Shown here: positions 1-7,902 of the stretch, piece by piece
How the letters are laid out: each line of letters opens with the position of its first letter
How positions within the stretch are numbered: the first letter of the stretch is position 1
DNA from: JAYPWI01 sp038135065
Lineage (GTDB): Bacteria > Actinomycetota > Acidimicrobiia > Acidimicrobiales > Poriferisodalaceae
Length of the DNA stretch: 64,000 nucleotides
NCBI GenBank assembly: GCA_038135065.1
Contig: JAYPWI010000002.1
Coordinates: 1 to 64,000 of the forward strand
Reading direction: 5' to 3'
Notes under the pieces: generated by a model
What the model was told of the DNA's origin: nothing
Seen by the model: the letters and a program-made list of their open reading frames with translations, nothing else
Databases searched by the model: none
Position numbers and translations under genes: made by a program

Positions 1-2184
1 ATCATCACCAGGCGCATCCCAACTAACAGTCACCTGACCATCACCCGCAACACCAGCAACATTCGACGGGGCACCCGGCACCGACGACGTTGTGGCCGAC
101 GTCGCAACCACCGGTCCGCTCCCATAGGCGTTCTGGGCCACAATCGCCGCGGTGTAGGTGGTGTCGGGGTCCAGGTCCTCGAATGTCACGGCGGTGCTGC
201 TGCCGTTGACCGATGCGGACGCGCCGCCTGGGCTCAGGGTGATCGAGTACCCAGTCAGTGCCCCGACCCATGGGGCGGTCTCGAAGCCGGACCACTGAAC
301 GGTCACCTGGCCGGCGCCGCCGGTTGCCGCCGCCCCAGTGACAGGTCCCGGTGGCTGCGGTGGGGTGACCAGCATCCCGCCGCTCGACGCTGCGTTGAAG
401 ATTTGTGTTGCGATGTGGCTGTGTCCCGACGCACTTGGGTACGTAGAGGTGCCGACATCTGCGCCGCTGATGTCAGCGGTCGTGATCTTGGATGTCGGGG
501 TGTCGAGGAATGCCAGGTCCTTGTTCGCCGCGAAGTAGCTGTTATAGGCAACCATCTCGTCGTCGATCGGACTGCCCGGCATGGCGTGTCGCACCACATT
601 GGTCACGACGATGTTCGCAGCCGGATTGTGGTCCCGAATCTCGTCGACCACCAGGCGAAGTTCGGCGATCACATTGGCTTCGTTCTGAGAACCACGTGCG
701 TCCTGGTGTCCGGCAACGACCACGACCAAGTCCGGGTTCGCTGCGTCGAGCCATTCCTCGAGTGTGCCCTCGCCTGGTTGTCCCGAGTTGCCGAACAGCA
801 GGTGCTCGATATGCCACAGCTCGCGTCCCTCGTGGTCGAGGTCGGACATCGGTGCGATGGGCACTGCCTGTTCGCTCATGCTGCCCACGCCGTGCTGGCT
901 GCCCACGAACTCCACCGGCACTTCGCCTGAGATCAGATCGTAGAGAGGGCCTCTGAACGGCGGTTCTTCGGCGGCCGTCCAACGCCTACCAGACGCTACC
1001 TCGTCTCCGACCACCATGACGCGGAGCGGGGGTGCGACCTGCGTCGTCGAGATGGTGAGACAGGCCACGCATGTGGTCGAGTCACCGTCGGGGTTGGTGA
1101 CGACGAGGTCCCGGTCGCCGGGCTCGGCCCAGAGGTCGATGTCCAGGGTCATCGAACCCTCGGCGAGCCAGGGGACGTTGTTGTCCCACGTCGTGCGGAC
1201 CAGATGGACATCCGGTCCTGCATCGACGGTGAAGCCGGCAAATAGGTTTTGACCCGAGATCTCGATGTCGACGTTGCGGGCACCACGACTCACCGTGTTC
1301 GTCATCGCGTCCACCTTGGGTTGACCAAGGGGGCCGTCTGCCAGGAGTCGACTGTTGTGCAGCACGGCGAAGATGCGCTCCGCGAGGTGCTCCTGTCCTG
1401 GAGTACCGGGGTGGCTGCCGCTGTCGTCTGGCGACCATGGATAGCCGGTGTGGAGATCGACGGTGAGCACTCGAGACGTCTCGGTCGAGAAGGTCTCGAA
1501 TCGTGGCACCTCTGGGTTGAAGATGGCCAGTTGGGCCTGCCGCACGGGGTTGGTTGGCACATGGTGGCTGGCAATCACGATGTCGACCGTCGGGTCGACG
1601 GCCTGCATCTCTCGAATCGCCCGATAGGTCTCACCGAACACCCTGGTCGGCTCATCGCCGGCTTGGAAGTTGTTGGCTCCGGCGTACCAGACAATGACGT
1701 CAGGCTGGTACGTCGTCATCCACTCGGCCAGTCTGCCCTCGCTGGGCTGTGCAGGGTTTCCATCCAGCAGGTCCTCGATGGTCCACCCGTTGTGGCCCTC
1801 GTGGTCCGGATCGGTCGAGGTGAGGTCCGGATGGTCGATACGGTCGGCAAGGTTGTCGATTCCGGACTGACTGCCGACGAAGTCAACGTTGTAGTTGGCC
1901 CCGTCGAGCAGTTCGAAGAGGTACTTGCGGAAGGTGGGCTGCCCCGCTGCGTTGATTTTTTGCCCGCTGGTGATCGAGTCGCCGACGATCATGACCTTGA
2001 CCGGATCGCCAACCCCGGCCGCTGCGTCGTTGCCCGTGGCGCCGAGCGGAGCGATCAGCACGCCTGCCATGACGACCAAGGCGAGAACCGCCAGCCAGGT
2101 GCGACGGAGCATGGCTCGCTGCGGAGGGGACAGGGGATCGTGCTGGGATGCCGTGGTCGAAGACCCGCTGCGTGACGTTGCCAT
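1..2184 (-). CDS. Secreted protein with tandem SGNH-hydrolase domains and FnIII repeats (3' end outside window)
   Basis: The reading frame is open from ATG 2184 to the window edge (728 codons), so the C-terminus is missing. Residues 28-48 form a single hydrophobic segment after an Arg pair, fitting a signal peptide or anchor. Domain 1 (about 62-290) has the SGNH blocks: GDS at 68-70 (Ser70 nucleophile), EGHNGW at 129-134, GANN at 169-172 and DDSGSH at 253-258. An Ig/IPT-like segment with CVAC (372-375) follows. Domain 2 (about 388-600) is clearly homologous (DHEGREL, VEFVGSQ) but has GDE at 393-395, GHQD at 492-495 and Tyr582 where the catalytic His should be, so it looks catalytically dead. 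One complete fibronectin type III repeat (about 610-700) and the start of another follow. Known family activity is esterase/lipase, often on polysaccharide esters; the substrate cannot be told. Binding by domain 2 is inference. Confidence 0.85.
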   Translation of the reverse strand, partial: MATSRSGSSTTASQHDPLSPPQRAMLRRTWLAVLALVVMAGVLIAPLGATGNDAAAGVGDPVKVMIVGDSITSGQKINAAGQPTFRKYLFELLDGANYNVDFVGSQSGIDNLADRIDHPDLTSTDPDHEGHNGWTIEDLLDGNPAQPSEGRLAEWMTTYQPDVIVWYAGANNFQAGDEPTRVFGETYRAIREMQAVDPTVDIVIASHHVPTNPVRQAQLAIFNPEVPRFETFSTETSRVLTVDLHTGYPWSPDDSGSHPGTPGQEHLAERIFAVLHNSRLLADGPLGQPKVDAMTNTVSRGARNVDIEISGQNLFAGFTVDAGPDVHLVRTTWDNNVPWLAEGSMTLDIDLWAEPGDRDLVVTNPDGDSTTCVACLTISTTQVAPPLRVMVVGDEVASGRRWTAAEEPPFRGPLYDLISGEVPVEFVGSQHGVGSMSEQAVPIAPMSDLDHEGRELWHIEHLLFGNSGQPGEGTLEEWLDAANPDLVVVVAGHQDARGSQNEANVIAELRLVVDEIRDHNPAANIVVTNVVRHAMPGSPIDDEMVAYNSYFAANKDLAFLDTPTSKITTADISGADVGTSTYPSASGHSHIATQIFNAASSGGMLVTPPQPPGPVTGAAATGGAGQVTVQWSGFETAPWVGALTGYSITLSPGGASASVNGSSTAVTFEDLDPDTTYTAAIVAQNAYGSGPVVATSATTSSVPGAPSNVAGVAGDGQVTVSWDAPGDD

Positions 2185-2649
2185 GGTGTGTGAGCCCTTT
2201 CCGGATGAAAACCACGGAGAGTCTCACAGAAGCGCTGAGAGTGGTCAACTGCGAAAACGCCTTCTAGCGGACCAACCTGGGGCCCCAAGAACCCCAGATC
2301 GCTCCAGTCAACGGCGACGTCAGTTTTGGCAGCGCCCTCAAAGTACGAGGTAGCGGCACATTTCTTCAGTTGTGCTGTTCCATCGGTGCCAATCGGTTCG
2401 ACCTTGAGGGAATTCCCGAAATTTTTTTGGAACCCATGACCCGCGGGCTCTATTCGGCCTCGTCCCGATCGGCGCCGTCATCTGCGATCGTTCGAGGGTG
2501 CACCCGACTGGGCGATGCGGGGGGCTAGCGTTGTGATCACGTAGATCCAGTTCGGCATCGCCATCCGGGCGCTGATCCGGTGGTGCGGGCTTATCGGCAC
2601 TTTGCGTGAGATCTTTACACTAAGAGTGGAAATTTTGTAGGGTTGTGTG
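2185..2649. other. Intergenic region between divergent envelope genes
   Basis: No convincing gene in about 465 bases. It separates the leftward SGNH protein from the rightward small surface protein and must hold both promoters. Visible structure: an inverted repeat CTGGGG (2277-2282) / CCCCAG (2292-2297), a perfect palindrome GGGAATTCCC (2408-2417) followed by a T7 run (2422-2428), and lower GC than the surroundings. The palindrome could be an operator or a weak terminator; neither can be proved from sequence. Confidence 0.5.
2614..2643 (+). promoter_or_regulatory. Probable promoter of the small surface protein, leaderless type
   Basis: TTTACA (2614-2619) and TAGGGT (2638-2643, fitting the actinobacterial TANNNT -10) are separated by 18 bases. 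The ATG at 2650 lies 6 bases after the -10, so transcription would begin at or next to the start codon. No ribosome binding site is present. Confidence 0.5.
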
Positions 2650-2982
2650 ATGACCAAAGAACGAAACAAAGGCTGGCGTGCAGGCGCGGCTGGCATCTTC
2701 CTCGGGATGACGCTGGTGCTCCTGGCTGGGTCACCGGTCGGCGCTCAGGCCACGGACGATCCTGAGGCAGGCGGAGTGAGTGACGAAGGAGCCCTCGACC
2801 CCGGAAGCGGGCTCGGTGCGCCTGATCCATCCGACTCCGGGTCGGGATCGGCCGACGGCGGCCTGGCCCTCACGGGTGGCGACGTGACCGGCCTGGTGGC
2901 CATCGGGGCCGCAGCGTTGGGTACCGGTGCCGTGCTCGTGGTGTCGTCTCGCCGGCGCAGCGAGGCCACCGTCACAGTCTGA
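2650..2982 (+). CDS. Small secreted protein with LAXTG-type sortase sorting signal
   Basis: A 110-residue protein. Residues 10-34 form a signal peptide (positive N-region, hydrophobic core, likely cleavage after a GAQA-like site near 31-34). The mature region (35-71) is only about 40 residues of Asp, Glu, Gly, Ser and Pro. It is followed by LALTG (72-76), a hydrophobic stretch (79-98) and RRR (101-103), the three-part layout of a cell-wall sorting signal. LAXTG is the motif known for class E sortases of Actinobacteria. The product would therefore be a very short acidic peptide linked to the cell wall. The GTG three bases upstream is a possible alternative start. No functional domain is recognised. 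No sortase gene is in the window. Confidence 0.65.
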   Translation: MTKERNKGWRAGAAGIFLGMTLVLLAGSPVGAQATDDPEAGGVSDEGALDPGSGLGAPDPSDSGSGSADGGLALTGGDVTGLVAIGAAALGTGAVLVVSSRRRSEATVTV

Positions 2983-3070
2983 TCTTCGCCGCCGGAATCG
3001 CTGGTAAAGTGCATCAGCAGGTGTGGTGGGCTGTCGTGATCACCCGGTTCGGATGTGCAGTTCGGCTCCC

Positions 3071-3076
3071 TAGGGT
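3071..3076 (+). promoter_or_regulatory. Probable leaderless -10 box for the DUF4012 gene
   Basis: TAGGGT lies 6 bases before the ATG at 3083, and there is no Shine-Dalgarno sequence. No clear -35 was found. Confidence 0.45.
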
Positions 3077-3082
3077 CTGAGG

Positions 3083-4843
3083 ATGGGTGCTGTGTGGCTG
3101 CGGCCGGGTCGGGTAGCCAGCGCCCTGCTCGCGCTATTGCTGCTGTGGTTGGGTGTCGGTGCGTGGCAGGTCTGGAGCGGGGTTCGTTCGGCGCTGTCGG
3201 CAACGGACGTGATCGAGCTTGTCACTGCCAGCTATTCGACGGAAGAGGTGGCGCGTGGGGAGGCCGATGACCTTCTGATCGAGGCGCGAGACCAACTTCG
3301 CAGTGCCGCTTCGGCCTTCGGCGGTACCCGGTCACTCCTGGTGAGAAATCTTCCCGTAGTCGGACGCCATGTTCAGGTTGGCTCCGCGCTGTCGTCCGGT
3401 GGAGCTGAGCTCATCGATGTCGGACTCGACTTGGGTTCGGAACTGCGCCTGCTCGAAACACAGCTCGAAAACGGCGACATCGAGTTCGTGGCGGGATTAA
3501 ACAGGCTGGTGGCCCCTCTGGAGGAGCTCGCAGAACGGACCCGCCGAGTCGACTTCGGTGCTGGTGGATCCCTGGTCGCTCCCCTGGCCACGGCCCACCG
3601 CGAGGCGGTGTTCCGCCAGCGGGAGCTGCTCGACGCGCTCGACCGTGGTGCAGATGGAGCCGCTGGTATGGCGGCCTTTCTGGAGGGCCCCTCGGACTAC
3701 CTGTTGTTCGCCGCGAACACCTCGCAAATGCAGAGCGGCATGGGAAGTCTGCTGTCGGTAGCCCATGTCGAAGTGATCGAGGGTGATGTATCGGTGACCG
3801 AAGTGACCTCGGTGACCGACCTCGCTCTGCCGGCGGAGCCCGTCGAACTCGATGCCGACTATGCGGCGCGATGGGGGTGGATGGATCCCAACGACGCGTG
3901 GTCGAGCCTCGGCGGGACACCGCGGTTCGACGTCACAGCGGAGACAGCGGCTCGTATGTGGGAGGCGAGTGGTCACGAACCGGTCGATGGCGTGATGGTT
4001 GTCGATGCGGTAGCGGTGGGCCACCTAGCTCGCGTGCTCGGGCCGGTCCGTGTTGACGGCCGTCTCTACGATGAAGCCGAACTGCTGCGTTACCTCGCCC
4101 ACGACCAGTACCTGGCTCTGTCCGACGATATCTATGGGGATTGGCGCTCGTATGCCGATGCCCAGGTCGAGCGACGGGACCGTCTGGCCGCCATCGCCGC
4201 CCAGTTGGTAGCTCGACTGGGGGCCGATGGGGTGGACAAGTTGAACGTCGCTCTCGCCCTTGCTGATGCGGCTCGAGGTCGACATCTGATGTTCTGGTCG
4301 GCGACCGAGACACAGCAGGCGGGCTGGCGGGCTGCCGGGTTCAGCGGTGAGTTGAGCCAGAGTTCCATGTTGTTGTCCCTGGTCAACCGGAGCGCGACCA
4401 AAGCCGACTTCTTTCTGCAACTCTCGGCGGACGTCTCGATTCAACGCTTCGAGACCCACTCCGAGGTGGTCGTGGAAGTGGAGGTCGACAACGGCATTCC
4501 CTTCGGCGAGCCGCGCTACGTCGGCGGACCACATCCCGAACTGGACCTCCGCTACGGGGAACATCTCGGGGTGCTGGCGCTGAACATCCCGGCCTGGGCT
4601 CGCAATGGCAGGGTCGATGGGGACAACCGACTTGCGGTCGCCGGCGCAGATGGGCCGACCCGGGTCGTCGGATCCTGGATCACCGTGCCCCGCGACGAGT
4701 CCGGCACTCGTGTGTTCAGGTTCGACCTGCCCCCCGACGTCACCGAGATCACCATCGAGCCGGGAGCGCGCTTCCCCGTCACCCGATGGCATTTTCAGGG
4801 TCGTCACTTCGATGACGGCCGACCGACCGTCATCGAGTTCTGA
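3083..4843 (+). CDS. DUF4012-family membrane-anchored protein
   Basis: A 586-residue protein with one N-terminal transmembrane segment (about 11-31) and a large, presumably extracytoplasmic, remainder. The central part has the DUF4012 hallmarks: a YLLFAANTSQM segment near residue 210 with following Gly residues, and a module reading VDGVMVVDAVAVGHLARVLGPV near 300. DUF4012 genes commonly sit beside exopolysaccharide genes in Actinobacteria, and here a WecA-like transferase follows directly. The exact biochemical role is unknown; a part in export or attachment of a surface glycan is inference. Its start is supported by a -10 box 6 bases upstream. Confidence 0.7.
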   Translation: MGAVWLRPGRVASALLALLLLWLGVGAWQVWSGVRSALSATDVIELVTASYSTEEVARGEADDLLIEARDQLRSAASAFGGTRSLLVRNLPVVGRHVQVGSALSSGGAELIDVGLDLGSELRLLETQLENGDIEFVAGLNRLVAPLEELAERTRRVDFGAGGSLVAPLATAHREAVFRQRELLDALDRGADGAAGMAAFLEGPSDYLLFAANTSQMQSGMGSLLSVAHVEVIEGDVSVTEVTSVTDLALPAEPVELDADYAARWGWMDPNDAWSSLGGTPRFDVTAETAARMWEASGHEPVDGVMVVDAVAVGHLARVLGPVRVDGRLYDEAELLRYLAHDQYLALSDDIYGDWRSYADAQVERRDRLAAIAAQLVARLGADGVDKLNVALALADAARGRHLMFWSATETQQAGWRAAGFSGELSQSSMLLSLVNRSATKADFFLQLSADVSIQRFETHSEVVVEVEVDNGIPFGEPRYVGGPHPELDLRYGEHLGVLALNIPAWARNGRVDGDNRLAVAGADGPTRVVGSWITVPRDESGTRVFRFDLPPDVTEITIEPGARFPVTRWHFQGRHFDDGRPTVIEF

Positions 4844-4896
4844 CGCCTCCCCGGTGGTCGAGGCCACGCTGGCTACACTTGCTGCCGGAGGCCACG

Positions 4897-6012
4897 GTGT
4901 CGCGATCGTTCGAGCATGCCCTGATCTTGGGTACGGCCGCGTTGATCTCCTTTGTCGGAACCTCGGCGGTGCTCCGACTCGCTCCCCGCCTTGGTGCTGT
5001 GGTCCAGCCCGACGAGCGGCGTGTCCATGCAGTGCCGACAGCGACGGGTGGGGGCACGGCCATGTTCGCTGGTCTGGTGGTGTCCCTGGCCGTGGCGAGT
5101 CAGCTTCCGGGCTTCCGATCCGTCTTCGCCGGTTCATCGGAGCCGTTGGCCGTATTGGTGGGCTCGACGGTCATGTTCGCGATCGGGGCCGTCGACGATC
5201 TTCGGGAACTGTCTGCTCCAGCCAAACTCGCAGGTCAGGTGTTGGCGGCCAGCCTCCTGGCCACCCTGGGCGTGACGCTGTTCTTCTTCCGCGTGCCGTT
5301 CGGAGGTCTGCTCGTTCTCTCGGCGGACTGGGCCGTCCTCGGCACGGTCTTGCTCGTGGTGGTGGTGGCCAATGCGGTCAACCTCATCGACGGACTCGAC
5401 GGACTCGCAGCCGGAACGGTGGCCATCGGCGCAGGTGCCTTCTACCTCTACAGCGAGCAACTGCGGGAGGCCGGTCTCATCGCAGAATCGAACCTGGGGC
5501 CCCTCCTCGCTCTGATTACCTTGGGGATCTGCCTCGGGTTCCTACCGCACAACGTTCACCCGGCTCGCATCTTCATGGGCGACAGTGGAGCCCTCCTACT
5601 CGGCCTCTTGATGGCGTCGGCGGCCGTGACGGTGGGCGGTCGGGTGGTGGATCAGTTCAGCGGCCAGGTGTATTTCTTCTTCGCCCCGGTGGTCATTCCC
5701 CTTCTGGTGCTCGGCGTTCCGCTCGTTGACACGGCTCTGGCCGTGGTGCGCCGGGCCATTCGTCGAGGTGGGATTGCAACCGCTGACAAGGACCATCTCC
5801 ATCACCGTCTGATGCGGATGGGGCATGGTCATCGACGAACCGTGGTGCTGTTGTGGGCATGGACTGCTTTGCTGTCGACCGTCGCCCTCGTGCCGACCAT
5901 CACGGGAAGCGGCGATGCCCTGGCGCCCTTCGCTCTCACGGGAGTCGGGATCCTGCTCGTGCTGCTGTTCCGCCCCCGTGCTGGCGAGGACGTCGAGTCG
6001 CTTTCGTCGTGA
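4897..6012 (+). CDS. Undecaprenyl-phosphate glycosyl-1-phosphate transferase, MraY/WecA family
   Basis: A 371-residue, highly hydrophobic protein with about ten membrane segments. Family motifs are all visible: DERRVHAVPTATGGG in the first cytoplasmic loop, AVDDLRE carrying the Asp pair, NLIDGLDGLAAG, FMGDSGALLLG and the late KDHLHHRL histidine loop. These enzymes transfer a sugar-1-phosphate (usually GlcNAc-1-P) from a UDP-sugar to undecaprenyl phosphate at the inner membrane face, starting cell-wall polymer or O-antigen-like synthesis. Length and the HxH loop favour the WecA/TagO group over MraY. GTG 4897 was chosen because GGAGG (4887-4891) lies 5 bases before it; TTG 4879 is a less likely start. 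Confidence 0.88.
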   Translation: MSRSFEHALILGTAALISFVGTSAVLRLAPRLGAVVQPDERRVHAVPTATGGGTAMFAGLVVSLAVASQLPGFRSVFAGSSEPLAVLVGSTVMFAIGAVDDLRELSAPAKLAGQVLAASLLATLGVTLFFFRVPFGGLLVLSADWAVLGTVLLVVVVANAVNLIDGLDGLAAGTVAIGAGAFYLYSEQLREAGLIAESNLGPLLALITLGICLGFLPHNVHPARIFMGDSGALLLGLLMASAAVTVGGRVVDQFSGQVYFFFAPVVIPLLVLGVPLVDTALAVVRRAIRRGGIATADKDHLHHRLMRMGHGHRRTVVLLWAWTALLSTVALVPTITGSGDALAPFALTGVGILLVLLFRPRAGEDVESLSS

Positions 6013-6013
6013 C

Positions 6014-6040
6014 CGACGGGGTGGCGGGGCCGGAGTCGTT
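6014..6040 (+). repeat. Direct repeat unit 1, left of an assembly gap
   Basis: 27 bases that recur at 6106-6132 with 25 identities. The differences fall at the codon that is the stop of the leftward sugar-transferase gene in the second copy (see findings). Confidence 0.8.
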
Positions 6041-6052
6041 GCGTGCACCGGC

Positions 6053-6069
6053 CCCCCCGGTTCGGGGGG
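6053..6069. terminator. GC-rich hairpin between convergent genes
   Basis: CCCCCCG (6053-6059) pairs with CGGGGGG (6063-6069) around a 3-base loop. It lies just past the stop of the WecA-like gene and before the end of the convergent sugar-transferase gene. There is no T-run, so it may act with Rho or only as a 3'-end stabiliser. Confidence 0.35.
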
Positions 6070-6095
6070 AACCCGCCCCCGGCCCCGATCGCCGA

Positions 6096-6105
6096 NNNNN
6101 NNNNN
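6096..6105. other. Assembly gap (10 N)
   Basis: A scaffold gap between convergent genes. The flanks share a 27-base near-repeat, so the true sequence may have no gap here and may even be shorter than shown. Confidence 0.95.
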
Positions 6106-6132
6106 CGACGGGGTGGCGGGTCAGGAGTCGTT
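6106..6132 (+). repeat. Direct repeat unit 2, right of an assembly gap
   Basis: 25 of 27 bases match 6014-6040. It includes the sugar-transferase stop codon (TCA on this strand, 6121-6123). Confidence 0.8.
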
Positions 6133-7689
6133 CCGTCGCCGGTCCGCACGTTGTCGGCGGTCGCCGTCCCGGCTCCGGTAGCCCGATGCACTGGGTTCGC
6201 GGGGTGGGTTCGGCTGGAGGGCAGCCGTGCCTCGTCCGGTGAGTTGCCTGAGTACCCGGGCGATCACGGCCTCAGCAGTAGCCACCAGGATCACTGCATC
6301 GAGGGTGATCGACCAGTTCTCCACGTAGTGGAGGTCGAAGCGGCGGTATGCCTCGAAGCTGGCGTTGTCTCGTGCCTCGACCTGCCATAGTCCCGTGATC
6401 CCGGGCCGGACCACGGTGCGGGCTTGGAGGGCGGGATCGAACTCGTGATGTTCCTCGGGAAGGGCCGGTCGCGGTCCAACCAGGCTCATGTCTCCCCGCA
6501 GCACGTTCCACAGTTGGGGTAGCTCGTTGAGGGAGGTCAGGTCGAGCCAGTAGCCGACCCTGGTGAGCCTGGGATCTCGTTCCATCTTGAACAGGGGGCC
6601 TGCCCGTTCGTTGGATTCATCGACCAGTGCCTGCTTGCGCTGCTCTGCGTCGGTCACCATCGTGCGGAGCTTCAGGATCGAGAATGGACGCCCGTCCTGG
6701 CCGATGCGGGTCTGCCTGAACAGTGCTGGGCCGCCATCGCCCAGCCTGATCAGTAGTGCACAGATCCCGATGACAAACGATGTAGGAACCAGCACGAGTG
6801 CTGCCACGACAACGTCCGTGCACCGCTTCGCTGTGACCTGCCAGGGGGAGAGTTCGAGCGGCTCGAGGTCGATCACCTGGCGGTACGCCAGGGTTCGGAC
6901 CTGCAGGCGCCGACTGGCGAACCCGGTCAGGTGGCTGACCACCTGTACCCGCAGGCCTACTCCGAGCAGTTCACGGGTGGTTTGGTTGAGTTCGACGGGG
7001 TCCATACAGGAGGCGATGACGAACACACCCGTGACCTCGATGTCGGCCAAGGCTGCTCCGATGCCTTGGCTGCTGTCCCGCCACAGGTGCCCTAGCCCGA
7101 CGCGGTCGGCTGCCGCTCGCTCTCCGAGGACGGCGACTGCGTCGAATCCCAACTCAGGGTGCTCGCTGAGCAGGTCGTACACCTCTTCCGTCTCAGGCCC
7201 GACACCGACGAGGGCAACGGGTCGACGAAAGCGTCCTCGCGTGCGCTGGGTTGTCAGCCAGGCACGGAGCGCCCCTCGGCCGGTGGCGACGATGACTGCG
7301 GTGAACAGGGTGGCCACGGCAACCGTGGCCACCGGAACGAACAGCGGTTGGGCGCGGGTTGCCAGGCCGACCCCGAGTCCGATCCCAGCCGTGCAGCGTA
7401 CAAGGCGGCTCAGCTCGGCGGTCCGCTCTGCGATGACTCGTGCGTGGTAGAGGCCCGCTCGCTCGTACGTCGCCCAGTGAAGAAGCGCAGCCGCAACACA
7501 GACGACGGAGTTGGATGGAACAGCGCCGGCCCCGGCGATGGTCAGCGACGCCCACCATGCCGTCCCCACCGAGATCAGGTCCGTAGCTACCGACAGGAAT
7601 CGAAGGCCCCTCGATCGACGCGGGGAACGGCCCGCCCGAGCGCGGCCTACAAGTGGCATGACCTGAGGGTTCGGATGACTGGTCGACAT
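6121..7689 (-). CDS. Polyprenyl glycosylphosphotransferase (bacterial sugar transferase, WcaJ/WbaP type)
   Basis: A 522-residue protein with the architecture of exopolysaccharide-initiating enzymes: an Arg-rich N-terminus, about four membrane segments (about 40-145), a nucleotide-binding-like soluble domain starting RRPVALVGVG, then the C-terminal sugar transferase domain with KRCTDVVVA, ILKLRTM, ELPQLWNVLRGDMSLVGPRP and RPGITGLWQV. It would move a sugar-1-phosphate onto undecaprenyl phosphate. Oddity: the catalytic Asp-Glu dyad of this fold (normally LDELPQ) reads LNELPQ, with Asn at codon 388 (6526-6528). The ATG at 7689 has AGGA upstream; in-frame starts further upstream would run into the ATP synthase genes. 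It converges on the WecA-like gene, so two separate glycan-initiating activities adjoin. Confidence 0.85.
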   Translation of the reverse strand: MSTSHPNPQVMPLVGRARAGRSPRRSRGLRFLSVATDLISVGTAWWASLTIAGAGAVPSNSVVCVAAALLHWATYERAGLYHARVIAERTAELSRLVRCTAGIGLGVGLATRAQPLFVPVATVAVATLFTAVIVATGRGALRAWLTTQRTRGRFRRPVALVGVGPETEEVYDLLSEHPELGFDAVAVLGERAAADRVGLGHLWRDSSQGIGAALADIEVTGVFVIASCMDPVELNQTTRELLGVGLRVQVVSHLTGFASRRLQVRTLAYRQVIDLEPLELSPWQVTAKRCTDVVVAALVLVPTSFVIGICALLIRLGDGGPALFRQTRIGQDGRPFSILKLRTMVTDAEQRKQALVDESNERAGPLFKMERDPRLTRVGYWLDLTSLNELPQLWNVLRGDMSLVGPRPALPEEHHEFDPALQARTVVRPGITGLWQVEARDNASFEAYRRFDLHYVENWSITLDAVILVATAEAVIARVLRQLTGRGTAALQPNPPREPSASGYRSRDGDRRQRADRRRNDS

Positions 7690-7806
7690 TGGGTCCTGTG
7701 GGTCGGGACGGGCTCTGGTGGGGTTCACCACGCATGCTCCGTGTCCAGTCGGCTGCTCGAGATCGAGTTGGAGTTCTTTCTTAGGAGCACGACCTCGGGT
7801 CATAGT

Positions 7807-7835
7807 TTGCGCCCGCGGGGCCCGAGTCCTAGATT
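7807..7835 (+). promoter_or_regulatory. Candidate promoter of the ATP synthase operon
   Basis: TTGCGC (7807-7812) and TAGATT (7830-7835) are 17 bases apart, about 65 bases before the first gene of the operon. This is the best match in the 213-base interval between the divergent genes. Confidence 0.35.
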
Positions 7836-7902
7836 GACCGTGCGACCGGCGCTGCCGTGCCGTCGACGATTGCCCCGATCCACCCCGGAGACTTCTCGCC
7901 GC

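Noticed and set aside
1249..2175. A long rightward open frame of about 308 codons
   Set aside because: It is antisense to the SGNH protein, has no recognisable motif and Arg/Gly/Val composition typical of shadow frames in GC-rich DNA.
6053..6095. The GC-rich hairpin as a cis-acting RNA element or recombination site
   Set aside because: It lies at a contig edge with signs of misjoining, so a biological claim is not justified beyond a possible terminator.
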